Part shown: positions 16,631 to 24,045 of the stretch, piece by piece | Position numbering within the stretch: position 1 is the stretch's first letter | How the letters are laid out: the number at the start of each line of letters is the position of its first letter | NCBI GenBank assembly: GCA_023423065.1 | Contig: JAFAGC010000124.1 | Location: 1 to 32,810, forward strand | Reading direction: 5' to 3' | Length of the DNA stretch: 32,810 bases | Origin: Pseudomonadota bacterium | Lineage (GTDB): Bacteria > Pseudomonadota > Gammaproteobacteria > Steroidobacterales > Steroidobacteraceae | Notes under the pieces: model-generated | What the model was told of the DNA's origin: nothing | Seen by the model: the letters and a program-made list of their open reading frames with translations, nothing else | The model's database searches: none | Translations under genes and position numbers: made by a program

Positions 16631-17449
16631 GTGAACGCCCACGCAGAACAACTCGACGAACGCTGGACCCAATGGCTGCGCACGAACGTGCAGATCAGCG
16701 CGGATTTCGCCGCGCTGCATCGCACGTTGCGTGAGGCGGGCTATTCCGACAAGGCCATCGCTCACTCGCTGGAGATCATCCGGCCGCGTGACGACGCGTT
16801 CGAAGGCGGCCTGCTGAGGCCGCCGCCGCTGATCCGACGCAATCCCCCCAACCTGCGGCGGCTCGATAATCCGCTGGTCGAGCTCTACACACTCGACGAT
16901 TTCATGGATGCCGACGAATGCGCGCGGATCATCGAACTTTCCGATCGCAACCTCGGTCCCTCGCCGCTCGCCCATTACAAGGTAGAGAAGGACTTTCGCA
17001 CCAGCCGCACGTGTTCGCTGTCGCACCTGCCCGATCCTCTCGTCGCGCAGCTCGACGACAAGATTTCGCGCACGCTGGGCATCAACGTTTCCTACGGCGA
17101 AGGCATCCAGGCGCAACGCTACGACGTCGGCCAGCAGTTCAAGTCGCACTGGGACTGCTTCGAACCCGGCAGCCGCGAGTACCTGCGTTTCGCCGGGATC
17201 CGCGGCAATCGCACCTGGACGTTCATGGTTTACCTGAACGAAGGCATGGAAGGCGGCGCGACCCGTTTCACGGAAATCGATCTTGCGGTCGCGCCGAAGC
17301 TCGGCATGGCGCTGCTGTGGAACAACCTGCACCCGGACGGATCGCCTAACATCGCCACCAAGCATTGCGGCGAACCCGTGACCCGCGGCCACAAGTGCAT
17401 CATCACCAAGTGGTTCCGCGTTCACGGCGATGGCCCGGCATACATGTAG
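16631..17449 (+). CDS. 2OG-Fe(II) dioxygenase, prolyl-4-hydroxylase-like (copy 1)
   Basis: A 272-residue cytoplasmic dioxygenase using 2-oxoglutarate, O2 and Fe(II). The P4H catalytic domain occupies about 85-265. The iron triad is H173-W-D175 (FKSHWDCF) and H245 (TKHCGEPV), with K255 for 2-oxoglutarate (TRGHKCIITKWF). The N-terminal 75 residues are helical and shared with the paralogue at 20553. The two proteins have the same length and match through most of the catalytic domain (GEGIQAQRYDVG versus SEGIQAQRYDVG; RGNRTWTFMVYLNE in both). The start is GTG at 16631. It is followed after 9 bases by the LOG-family gene, so the two probably form one transcript. Bacterial members may modify proteins or small molecules; the target is unknown. 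Confidence 0.9.
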   Translation: MNAHAEQLDERWTQWLRTNVQISADFAALHRTLREAGYSDKAIAHSLEIIRPRDDAFEGGLLRPPPLIRRNPPNLRRLDNPLVELYTLDDFMDADECARIIELSDRNLGPSPLAHYKVEKDFRTSRTCSLSHLPDPLVAQLDDKISRTLGINVSYGEGIQAQRYDVGQQFKSHWDCFEPGSREYLRFAGIRGNRTWTFMVYLNEGMEGGATRFTEIDLAVAPKLGMALLWNNLHPDGSPNIATKHCGEPVTRGHKCIITKWFRVHGDGPAYM

Positions 17450-17458
17450 AGGTAATCC

Positions 17459-18247
17459 GTGAACGAAGCTGTCCATTCGGCGCAAACGCAGTCGCCGTCC
17501 TATCGCCTGGCCGCGCTCGACCAGGATTTCCTCCTCGGGGAGTCGATGCGCGGCGTGCGCTTCCTGCTCGAGTTCGCCAAGTCGGACGAGGCGTTGCGGG
17601 CCGAGGGCGTCCGCTCGACCATCGTCGTGTTCGGCGGCGCGCGGATTCGCGAAGACGGCCCCGGGCGGCAGCCGTTCTGGTATGCGCAGGCGCGCCGCTT
17701 CGGGCGCATCGCCTCCGAGCGCGGCGGAGCGCTGAGGAATCACGGCGTGGTGCTCGACAACGTCATCGCGACCGGCGGCGGTCCCGGCATCATGGAAGCC
17801 GCGAATCGCGGCGCATCGGAAGCCGGAGCGCCGAACGTGGGTTTCAACATCACGCTGCCCCACGAGCAGCTTCCGAACGTCTATTCGACCCCTGAGCTCA
17901 CCTTCCGCTTCCACTACTACGCGATGCGCAAGATGCACCTCGCAATGCGCGCCAACGCACTGGTGGTGTTCCCCGGCGGATTCGGGACCTTCGACGAGTT
18001 GTTCGAACTACTGACGCTGCGCCAGACCGACAAGGCGCCGCGCATCCCGATCGTGCTGTTCGACCGCGCGTACTGGAACTCGGTCGTGAACTTCGAGAGC
18101 CTGATCGAGCACGGCATGATCGACCGTGCCGACCTCGACCTCTTCGGCTACGCCGAGGATGCCGAGCAGATCTGGAGCGAGCTGCTCGCGCGCGGCCTCA
18201 AGCCCAACGAGAGCATCGAGCTCGCGGCCGAGCAGTCGGTCAGTTAG
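17459..18247 (+). CDS. LOG-family (TIGR00730-type) Rossmann protein
   Basis: A 262-residue cytoplasmic protein of the lysine-decarboxylase-like/LOG superfamily, whose members are nucleoside 5'-monophosphate phosphoribohydrolases (cytokinin activation in plants, nucleotide cleavage in bacteria). Motifs: TIVVFGGARIRED (about 54-66), ATGGGPGIMEAANRGA (104-119), and the catalytic/phosphate loop FPGGFGTFDELFELLTLRQT (about 166-185). The longer N-terminus (SYRLAALDQDFLLGESMRGVRFLLEFAK) marks the large LOG subgroup. The start is GTG at 17459 with AGAGGT five bases upstream, 9 bases after the dioxygenase stop. Its end overlaps the convergent lipoprotein gene by 8 bases. The exact substrate is not readable from the sequence. 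Confidence 0.9.
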   Translation: MNEAVHSAQTQSPSYRLAALDQDFLLGESMRGVRFLLEFAKSDEALRAEGVRSTIVVFGGARIREDGPGRQPFWYAQARRFGRIASERGGALRNHGVVLDNVIATGGGPGIMEAANRGASEAGAPNVGFNITLPHEQLPNVYSTPELTFRFHYYAMRKMHLAMRANALVVFPGGFGTFDELFELLTLRQTDKAPRIPIVLFDRAYWNSVVNFESLIEHGMIDRADLDLFGYAEDAEQIWSELLARGLKPNESIELAAEQSVS

Positions 18248-18992
18248 TGGGCGCCGCCGCCGGCGCGGCCTTCGCTTTCTCGACCTCGGCGGCGACCAGT
18301 TCCATGAGCGGCCGCGGACCGAACGTGGCCGGCTGACGGCCGTTCACGAAAAACGTCGGCGTGCGCCCGATCTGCAACGCGATGATGTCCTCTTCTTCCA
18401 TGCGCAGCAGCTCGTCGACCGCCGCGCTGCGTGCGTCGCGGCGCGCGCGCGCGACGTCGATGCCGGCATCGGCGGCGATCCTCCACGTCACATCGATGTC
18501 GGGCGCGTGATGCGACGCCCATTCCTCCTGGCGATCGAACAGCGCGGACAACACTTCCTCGAACTTGCCCTGCTTGCGCGCGGCTTCGATCAGGCGGATC
18601 GCCTCGTCGGAACCCTTGTGAAAAGCCGCGAAGCGAACCACGAGGCGCACGTCCTCGGGATGGCTGAACAGGATCTGTTGGACCACCGGCGCGAACGCGC
18701 GGCAGCCCTCGCACGCCGGATCGAGGAACTCGACCAGCGTCACCGGGGCATCGGGCGGACCCACGATGGGCGAATGCGGCCGCACGAGCCGTGCGACCTG
18801 CTCCGCCGTGAGTTCCGGCTGCGCGGGTTGCTGGGCGGCGGGCGCGGGCGCCGCGGTCGCGGGAGCCGGCGCGGTTTCTTCGGCGTCGCGCTTGCCGCAG
18901 GCGACCAGCACCGCGGCAGTCAGCACCATCATCGCGAGCAGCACGAGGCTGCGATCGAGGCGGATCGATTTCGACATGGACGGTTTCATCAT
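18240..18992 (-). CDS. Thioredoxin-fold (DsbA-like) lipoprotein
   Basis: A 250-residue envelope protein. A lipoprotein signal (hydrophobic 16-31) ends in LVAC with the lipidated Cys32, followed by an Ala/Pro-rich linker to about residue 60. The thioredoxin-like domain spans about 70-240: VTLVEFLDPACEGCRAF has the redox pair C94-E-G-C97, and GRTPTFFVNG carries the cis-Pro. A helical insert lies between, as in DsbA/DsbG-type proteins. It may act in periplasmic disulphide exchange. It starts 4 bases after the stop of the amidohydrolase gene, so the two are co-transcribed. The ATG at 18992 has GAGG very close; the adjacent ATG at 18989 is equally possible. Confidence 0.88.
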   Translation of the reverse strand: MMKPSMSKSIRLDRSLVLLAMMVLTAAVLVACGKRDAEETAPAPATAAPAPAAQQPAQPELTAEQVARLVRPHSPIVGPPDAPVTLVEFLDPACEGCRAFAPVVQQILFSHPEDVRLVVRFAAFHKGSDEAIRLIEAARKQGKFEEVLSALFDRQEEWASHHAPDIDVTWRIAADAGIDVARARRDARSAAVDELLRMEEEDIIALQIGRTPTFFVNGRQPATFGPRPLMELVAAEVEKAKAAPAAAPTN

Positions 18993-18996
18993 GACC

Positions 18997-20481
18997 TCAG
19001 GGCTCTCCGGCGTGCCAGGCACGCAGATTGAGAAATTCGCGGCGCGTGCGCGGACCATGCGTCGCGAACGAGGGATTCGGCCGCTCGGCATACTCCAGGC
19101 GGGATTGCGCCACCTTGTCGCGCCGGATGAATTTCTTCAGTTCGTCGGCCGCGAGATTGTACGGCTTCGTGGCGTTGAGACCGAACACCTTCGCGCGCAG
19201 CGCGGGTGTGATCGTCGGGTAACCGAACTTCTCGCGCAATCCTTCCGAGATCTGGAACGTGCGGAAAGCCTGGATCTGGTCCTGCGGCGAGCCGTACCAG
19301 ATCGAGTCGGTGCCCCACAGCACGTTGTCCTCGCCGACGTACTTGAATAGTTTGCCCATCGCATGCGCGGCGGAATCCGGATCGCGCATCGACAGGAAGC
19401 GCCAGGTGGAACCGAGCTCCGCGAACACGTTCGAGTTCGGCTTGATGCCGCTGCCCAGCATCGAGGTCACCAGCGCGTCGATGCCGTCGGTGCGCTTCGG
19501 ATCGTAGGGACCTTCGGGTTTCGACGTCACGAAACCCGAGTGGTAGATCAGGAAGTTCATGTCGGGGAACTGCTTCGCGATCGGGCCGATGTCGCGGCAG
19601 GTCGAGTGCTCGTAGCTCTTCGGGCCGAAGTCGAGCCCCTTGTGGATGCAGATGTTGCGCACGCCGAGCTTGCGCGCCTTTTCGACGAAGGCCACGCCCA
19701 CGTCGTCGGTCATCCAGAAGCCGGCGCCGTCCGGGCCCCATTGCGTGTACGTCTTGTAGGCGACGACACCGAATTCCTTGAGCCGCTCCATGTCCTCGAC
19801 ATCGCCCTTCTGATTCGGATTGACCCGGCCGTGCAGCATCAGGCGCTGCGAACCCTCGAGCTTGTCGACGATGTCGCGCGTGGCCGTGGCCTCCTCGATC
19901 GTCAGCGGCTCGTCCTCGCGCGTGGATGGCACGAAGCTCAGCACCATGAGATCCGTGTCCGAGTCGAGGAACACGTCCTTCACGAACTGGTCGGGTCCGA
20001 TGCAGTCGAGGTAGGCGCGTTCGCCCGGGCCCTTCGCCAGATCGCATTGCGTGGACGGGAACTGCAGCGGCTTCGCGCCGGGCGGCAGGCGCTTCGTCCA
20101 TGCGCCCGTGGGATTCACGAAGTGCCCCTGCACGTCGAAGATGAATTCTCGCTTGCCCAGCTCCGCGGCGGCGAGCGCCGCATCCGTCTTCGCTTCGTTC
20201 GAGATCTCGAAGAATCCGCCGTTGCGACCGGCGAGCGCGTGAGCGGCGTTGAACGCCAGCAGCGTCGATGCCGCGCCGCTCAGGGTGGTGAGGAACGCGC
20301 GCCGGCTCTGGCCGAGCTTGTGGGCCAGCTCGCTGGCCCATTCGCGCGCGAGGTGGTTCGCATGACGATGGGAATGGTCGAGAGGCACCGGCGCGAATTC
20401 GCCGTTCGACGTGCTGTCCAGTTTGACCGGGAGTTTCCGGCCGTCCGGATCGAGATCGGGCAATGGGGGTACGAGGGTCAT
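18997..20481 (-). CDS. Tat-dependent amidohydrolase (amidohydrolase 2 family)
   Basis: A 494-residue metal-dependent hydrolase with an amidohydrolase-2 TIM barrel. The metal-binding entry is weak-looking here (FDVQGHFVNP, about 113-122), with later NICIHKGLDFG, FLIYHSGF and the C-terminal VLWGTDSIWYGSP (Asp ligand in GTDS). A Tat motif SRRAFL (59-64) with a hydrophobic stretch to about 84 sits behind an unusually long 58-residue leader rich in polar residues. Export by Tat is likely. GGAGG lies 7 bases before the ATG. It forms an operon with the downstream thioredoxin-fold lipoprotein, and diverges from the second dioxygenase over 71 bp. Substrate unknown; relatives include decarboxylases and lactone hydrolases. 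Confidence 0.85.
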   Translation of the reverse strand: MTLVPPLPDLDPDGRKLPVKLDSTSNGEFAPVPLDHSHRHANHLAREWASELAHKLGQSRRAFLTTLSGAASTLLAFNAAHALAGRNGGFFEISNEAKTDAALAAAELGKREFIFDVQGHFVNPTGAWTKRLPPGAKPLQFPSTQCDLAKGPGERAYLDCIGPDQFVKDVFLDSDTDLMVLSFVPSTREDEPLTIEEATATRDIVDKLEGSQRLMLHGRVNPNQKGDVEDMERLKEFGVVAYKTYTQWGPDGAGFWMTDDVGVAFVEKARKLGVRNICIHKGLDFGPKSYEHSTCRDIGPIAKQFPDMNFLIYHSGFVTSKPEGPYDPKRTDGIDALVTSMLGSGIKPNSNVFAELGSTWRFLSMRDPDSAAHAMGKLFKYVGEDNVLWGTDSIWYGSPQDQIQAFRTFQISEGLREKFGYPTITPALRAKVFGLNATKPYNLAADELKKFIRRDKVAQSRLEYAERPNPSFATHGPRTRREFLNLRAWHAGEP

Positions 20482-20552
20482 GGCTCGGCCTCCGGCAGGT
20501 TTGAAACGCGAGTCTGCGACATGTGCGGTGGCGATGGCAAAATGCGCCGCAC

Positions 20553-21371
20553 ATGAATACGGGCAAACCGCTCGACGAACGGCTGGTCAACCTGCTGCGC
20601 GAGCGAATTCGACAGGCGAACAACATGTACGAGACGGTCGCGGAGGCGCGCCAGCTCGGATATGGCTATGAAGTGATCCGCGTCGCCCTCGACAGGGCGA
20701 CACCTCGTGGCACCGCCCTGCAATCCGGCAAGCTGCCCCCGCCGCCGCTGTTGCGGAATCCGCCCGCGAATCTGCGCAACATCGGCGCGCCGCACCTCGA
20801 TCTCTACACGCTGGAGGGATTCCTCGACCCGGGCGAGTGCGAGCGGCTCATCGAGCTCGTGGGAAATCACCTGCGGCCGTCGAAGGTCTCGCACGATCTG
20901 GGAGATCCCGAGTTCCGCATCAGCCAGACGGCGCACCTGTGTTTTCTGCAGAGCCCCCTCGCGACGGAAATTGACGACAAGATCTGCCGGACGCTCGGCA
21001 TCCGGGCCGAGTACTCCGAGGGCATCCAGGCGCAGCGTTACGACGTCGGGGGTCGGTTCAAGCCGCATTTCGATTTTTTCGGCGTGGGCAGCGACGAACA
21101 TCGCAGCGCCTGCAGCGTGCGCGGCAATCGCACCTGGACCTTCATGGTCTATCTGAACGAGGACTTCGAAGGCGGCGCGACGCGCTTCACGAAGTTCGAC
21201 TGCGCGATCAAGGCGAAGACCGGCATGGCCGTGTTCTGGAACAACCTCAACGAGGACGGCTCGCCCAATCCGGCCTCGATGCACTGCGGAGAAACCGTGA
21301 CGCGCGGGCAGAAGGTCATCATCACCAAGTGGTTCCGGCTGCGCGGCGACGGGCCGCTGTTCCACGCATAG
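20553..21371 (+). CDS. 2OG-Fe(II) dioxygenase, prolyl-4-hydroxylase-like (copy 2)
   Basis: A 272-residue paralogue of the dioxygenase at 16631. The iron ligands are H172-F-D174 (FKPHFDFFGVG) and H244 (SMHCGETV), and K254 binds 2-oxoglutarate (TRGQKVIITKWF). The N-terminal helical part (ERIRQANNMYETVAEARQLGY) is less alike than the catalytic half. The active site is complete in both copies, so neither is a dead duplicate. The ATG at 20553 gives the same length as copy 1; a start at 20523 would add ten residues without a better ribosome site. It is divergent from the amidohydrolase gene and stands alone on its strand. The substrate is unknown. Confidence 0.9.
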   Translation: MNTGKPLDERLVNLLRERIRQANNMYETVAEARQLGYGYEVIRVALDRATPRGTALQSGKLPPPPLLRNPPANLRNIGAPHLDLYTLEGFLDPGECERLIELVGNHLRPSKVSHDLGDPEFRISQTAHLCFLQSPLATEIDDKICRTLGIRAEYSEGIQAQRYDVGGRFKPHFDFFGVGSDEHRSACSVRGNRTWTFMVYLNEDFEGGATRFTKFDCAIKAKTGMAVFWNNLNEDGSPNPASMHCGETVTRGQKVIITKWFRLRGDGPLFHA

Positions 21372-21409
21372 GCAAACGGCGCCGGATCGGATTCGATTTC
21401 ATTATGCCG

Positions 21410-21428
21410 ACGTCATGGATTCTGACGT
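21410..21428. promoter_or_regulatory. Inverted repeat before the VOC gene
   Basis: ACGTCA and TGACGT, separated by 7 bases, lie 49 bases before the VOC start codon. The spacing suits a dimeric repressor site, but a 6-bp arm can arise by chance. Confidence 0.25.
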
Positions 21429-21476
21429 TGCGTGCCGCGGCCCGGTGTTAGTTTGCCCGCAACACCCGGAGGCACC

Positions 21477-21974
21477 ATGGAAACGAATGAACTGCATCGC
21501 GGCCGATTGATCGACCACGTACAACTCGTCGTGAAGGACATCGCCGCGAGCAAACGCTTCTATCGCGCGGTGTTCGGAGTCCTCGGTATTCCGCTCGGCG
21601 GCGAAGCGGACGATCACATCTGGGCGGACGAATTGTTCATATCCACCGCGCAGAGCGAGGCGGCGCTGGGCGAGCTCACGGGCCGCGTACACCTGGCATT
21701 CCAGGGCAAGGACCGCGCCGCCGTGGAGCGTTTCCACGAGGCGGCGCTGGCCCCCGGCGGGGCCACCCCCCCCGGGCGGCGTCCGAAGATCGACCGTGAG
21801 GTCGGGGAGCGCTACCGGTCCGTCAGGCTGTCCCACGCGGAGCGGACCGCCTGTTTCGCATCCAGCCACGCGAGCTTGGACTTGCCCTTGGCGATGTCCC
21901 AACCCGCTTCGAGCCGGTCTTCCAGGTCTTCGAACGACTGGTTCGGGTTCTCTTCGCGCGACTTGTACGCATAA
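21477..21974 (+). pseudogene. Truncated VOC/glyoxalase-family gene
   Basis: The frame starts at ATG 21477 with GGAGG five bases upstream. Residues 1 to about 103 are a typical VOC (glyoxalase/bleomycin-resistance fold) protein: LIDHVQLVVKDIAASKRFYRAVFGVLGIP, a strand with DELFIS, then VHLAFQGKDRAAVERFHEAALAPGG. In intact relatives a segment with YYGAFVLDPDGHNIEAV follows, carrying the last metal ligand. Here, after a C-rich stretch (CCACCCCCCCCGGG, about 21771-21784), the reading frame turns into the antisense of the neighbouring gene; none of the three forward frames holds the missing strand. The functional domain therefore ends near 21786 and the protein is probably inactive. A collapsed GC-rich assembly gap is the alternative. 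Confidence 0.7.
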
Positions 21975-22084
21975 CGATACGCGGGATCGTAGTCATCCCA
22001 CGTGTAGCGCTTGTCATAGTAAGGCTCGTTCTCGAACGTCCTCTGCCAGTGCGTGGTGAACTTCTCGATACGGTTGTCTTTCAT
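21812..22084 (-). CDS. Small acidic, aromatic-rich conserved protein
   Basis: A 90-residue soluble protein of unknown function. It is rich in Tyr, Trp, Asp and Glu, with the repeat-like core YYDKRYTWDDYDPAYRYAY and a C-terminal LDAKQAVRSAWDSLTDR. Similar cores (paired Y-x-x-Y/W and DYEPAYRYG) occur in small stress-associated proteins of many environmental bacteria; I recall the pattern but no named family. The ATG at 22084 has GGAG six bases upstream; a longer frame to 22189 lacks one and covers a hairpin region. It faces the truncated VOC gene, overlapping its residual frame. Confidence 0.75.
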   Translation of the reverse strand: MKDNRIEKFTTHWQRTFENEPYYDKRYTWDDYDPAYRYAYKSREENPNQSFEDLEDRLEAGWDIAKGKSKLAWLDAKQAVRSAWDSLTDR

Positions 22085-22124
22085 GCTCGACTCCAGTGAG
22101 GCATCCGCGAAGGTCGCGGCGGAG

Positions 22125-22172
22125 CGCCTACTGTGGGGATGCAGGCTCGACTCCTGCGTAGGCGTCGACGCC
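22125..22172 (+). repeat. tRNA acceptor/T-arm-like double hairpin and adjoining palindrome
   Basis: CGCCTAC (22125-22131) pairs with GTAGGCG (22158-22164). Directly before the latter lies GCAGG-CTCGACT-CCTGC (22141-22157), a 5-bp stem with a 7-base loop. This is the geometry of a tRNA acceptor stem stacked on a T-arm, with T55, C56, G57 and A58 equivalents, but only 9 bases stand where D and anticodon arms should be. The perfect 12-bp palindrome GGCGTCGACGCC (22161-22172) overlaps it. GCTCGACTCC also occurs at 22085-22094. Confidence 0.6.
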
Positions 22173-22252
22173 GGATTCGCGCCGGACATCCCTACCCCGC
22201 GTTTCGGCGTCCGTCGCTCGCATGACGACGCGCGACCGGTGAAAATGCTTAC

Positions 22253-22423
22253 ATGACCAAGCTCATCATCGCGCTCATCGTCGTCGCCGCGATCCTCATC
22301 GGCGGACTCGTCAAGCTGCTGCGCAACGCGAACCAGCCGATGGGCTCGCCCGAAGCGCTCGAGCGCGCGAAGCAGCGCAACCGCGAGCTCGAGGAACAGG
22401 AACGACGCGAGCGGGAGGAATAG
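22253..22423 (+). CDS. Small single-helix membrane protein (DUF2897-like)
   Basis: A 56-residue protein with one N-terminal membrane helix (residues 3-22, LIIALIVVAAILIGGLVKLL), a short turn (RNANQPMGSPEAL) and a charged helix of Lys, Arg and Glu to the end. The layout resembles the short DUF2897 proteins of gammaproteobacteria; that assignment is from memory of the pattern and is tentative. The charged tail would face the cytoplasm or form a coiled coil. No strong ribosome site is visible before the ATG. The next gene, gdhA, has its own promoter 13 bases after this stop. Confidence 0.7.
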   Translation: MTKLIIALIVVAAILIGGLVKLLRNANQPMGSPEALERAKQRNRELEEQERREREE

Positions 22424-22435
22424 CCCTGGGCCGCC

Positions 22436-22463
22436 TTGACTCGGCGCGGCAACTTACTATCCT
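22436..22463 (+). promoter_or_regulatory. Sigma70-like promoter of the gdhA transcript
   Basis: TTGACT (22436-22441) and TATCCT (22458-22463) are 16 bases apart, matching the consensus at five and four of six positions. Transcription would begin near 22470, some 200 bases before the gdhA start. Confidence 0.6.
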
Positions 22464-22471
22464 GCCCGTCG

Positions 22472-22620
22472 ATGAACACGATGCGGCCCACACCCCATGT
22501 TTTCCGGGTTTTCCCGACGGTGGGTCTCATCGTGCCGGGTATCGGGCTGCCGACGCCCAGCCCGGGACGAGGAATCGTCCACTAGCCCTCTGACGCCGGC
22601 CTCGCTGCCGGCGCCTGTTT
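22472..22620 (+). ncRNA. Structured leader RNA of gdhA, with a possible 37-codon leader ORF
   Basis: Nearly contiguous helices can be drawn: CACGATG (22477-22483) with CATCGTG (22528-22534), then CCCAC with GTGGG across a 3x3 internal loop, capped by CGGG-TTTT-CCCG (22505-22516). Next comes CCGGG/CCCGG enclosing GGGC/GCCC (22535-22565), then GGACGA-GGAA-TCGTCC (22565-22580, a GNRA-type loop). Last is CGCCGGC/GCCGGCG (22594-22613) followed by CCTGTTT, which looks like a weak terminator. An open frame from ATG 22472 to TAG 22585 would encode 37 residues starting MNTMRPTPHVFRVFP; its start almost coincides with the predicted 5' end, so it would be leaderless. I recognise no known riboswitch class. 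Attenuation-type control of gdhA, or a stand-alone small RNA ending near 22620, are both possible. Confidence 0.5.
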
Positions 22621-22670
22621 ACCCTCGATCCCCGGATCCTCCGGATCCCCAGCTTCTTTCGAGAACCAAA

Positions 22671-24017
22671 TTGCCCCAGATCCGCGTACGAATCGATCAG
22701 ATCATCGACGATGTCATCCGCCGCAACCGCGGCGAAGCCGAGTTTCACCAGGCGGTTCGCGAAGTCGCCGAGACGCTCGGACCCGTGCTTCGCAAGTATC
22801 CGCAGTACGCCGATCAGAAGATCATCGAGCGCATCTGCGAGCCGGAGCGGCAGCTCATCTTCCGCGTGCCGTGGCAGGACGACGAAGGAGCGGTGCAGAT
22901 CAACCGCGGCTTTCGGGTCAACTTCAACAGCGCGCTCGGACCGTACAAGGGCGGCCTGCGTTTTCATCCGTCCGTCTATCTAGGCATCGTCAAGTTCCTG
23001 GGGTTCGAACAGGTCTTCAAGAATGCGCTGACCGGCATGCCGATCGGCGGCGCGAAGGGCGGCGCCGATTTCGATCCGAAGGGGAAGTCCGACGGCGAGG
23101 TCATGCGCTTCTGCCAGAGCTTCATGACCGAGCTGTATCGGCACATCGGCGAATTCACCGACGTGCCCGCCGGCGACATCGGCGTCGGCGCGCGCGAGAT
23201 CGGCTACCTGTTCGGACAGTACAAGCGCATCACGAACCGCTACGAATCCGGAGTGATCACCGGCAAGAGCCCGAACTGGGGCGGCGCGCTCGTGCGGCGC
23301 GAAGCCACGGGCTTCGGTCTCGTGTTCTTCGTCGAGGAGATGCTCGAGGCCCGCGGCGAATCACTCGAAGGCAAGACCTGCGTGGTTTCCGGATCGGGCA
23401 ATGTCGCGATCCATGCGATCCAGAAACTGCAGATGCTGGGCGCGAAGGTCGTCGCCTGTTCCGACTCGGACAGCACGGTCTACGACCCGGCCGGCATCGA
23501 CGTTCCGATCCTGAGCCAGCTCAAGGAAGTCGAGCGCCGGCGCCTGCGCCATTACGTGGACCATCGCGCGGGCGCGAAGACGCTGCCCGCGAATGCGTTA
23601 TGGACGATCCCCTGCCAGGTCGCACTGCCCTGCGCGACGCAGAACGAGCTCGATGCCGCGGGCGTGCGCAGCCTGATCGCCAACGGCTGCATCGCGGTCG
23701 GCGAAGGCGCGAACATGCCGACCACTCCCGAAGGCATTCGTCTGCTTGCCGAGGCGAACGTGGCGTTCGGCCCCGGCAAGGCGGCGAACGCCGGCGGCGT
23801 CGCGACTTCCGCGCTGGAGATGCAGCAGAACGCCAGCCGCGATGCCTGGACATTCGAACACACCGAACTGCGCCTGCACGAAATCATGCGGCGCATCCAC
23901 CAGGAGTGCCATCACGCGGCCGAGGAATTCGGCAGCCCGGGCAACTACGTGCTCGGCGCGAACATCGTCGGCTTCCGGCGTGTCGCGGAAGCGATGCTGG
24001 CGTTCGGCGTGATCTAG
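22671..24017 (+). CDS. gdhA: NADP-type glutamate dehydrogenase
   Basis: Forms glutamate from 2-oxoglutarate and ammonia in the cytoplasm. The 448 residues align along their length with E. coli GdhA (447). Catalytic and binding motifs are intact: GPYKGGLRFHPSV (90-102, K93), FKNALTGMPIGGAKGGADFD (K129), TDVPAGDIGVG, the Rossmann VSGSGNVA, PCATQNELD, and VAEGANMPTT-like VGEGANMPTT. The start is a TTG at 22671, since no ATG or GTG fits the N-terminus and an ATG at 22497 would add 58 residues read from the structured leader. The ribosome site is weak (CGAGAA). A GGATCC-TCC-GGATCC hairpin (22635-22649) lies just before the start. The gene ends 28 bases from the convergent reductase gene. Confidence 0.96.
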   Translation: MPQIRVRIDQIIDDVIRRNRGEAEFHQAVREVAETLGPVLRKYPQYADQKIIERICEPERQLIFRVPWQDDEGAVQINRGFRVNFNSALGPYKGGLRFHPSVYLGIVKFLGFEQVFKNALTGMPIGGAKGGADFDPKGKSDGEVMRFCQSFMTELYRHIGEFTDVPAGDIGVGAREIGYLFGQYKRITNRYESGVITGKSPNWGGALVRREATGFGLVFFVEEMLEARGESLEGKTCVVSGSGNVAIHAIQKLQMLGAKVVACSDSDSTVYDPAGIDVPILSQLKEVERRRLRHYVDHRAGAKTLPANALWTIPCQVALPCATQNELDAAGVRSLIANGCIAVGEGANMPTTPEGIRLLAEANVAFGPGKAANAGGVATSALEMQQNASRDAWTFEHTELRLHEIMRRIHQECHHAAEEFGSPGNYVLGANIVGFRRVAEAMLAFGVI

Positions 24018-24045
24018 TCAGTCCACGTGGACCCGGCGGGCGCGC

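Noticed and set aside
13571..17938. A 1455-residue open frame on the minus strand opposite the TonB receptor and dioxygenase genes
   Set aside because: It is antisense to two clear genes with motifs and ribosome sites, is rich in Arg, Val, Glu and Ala as expected for GC-driven shadows, and shows no domain.
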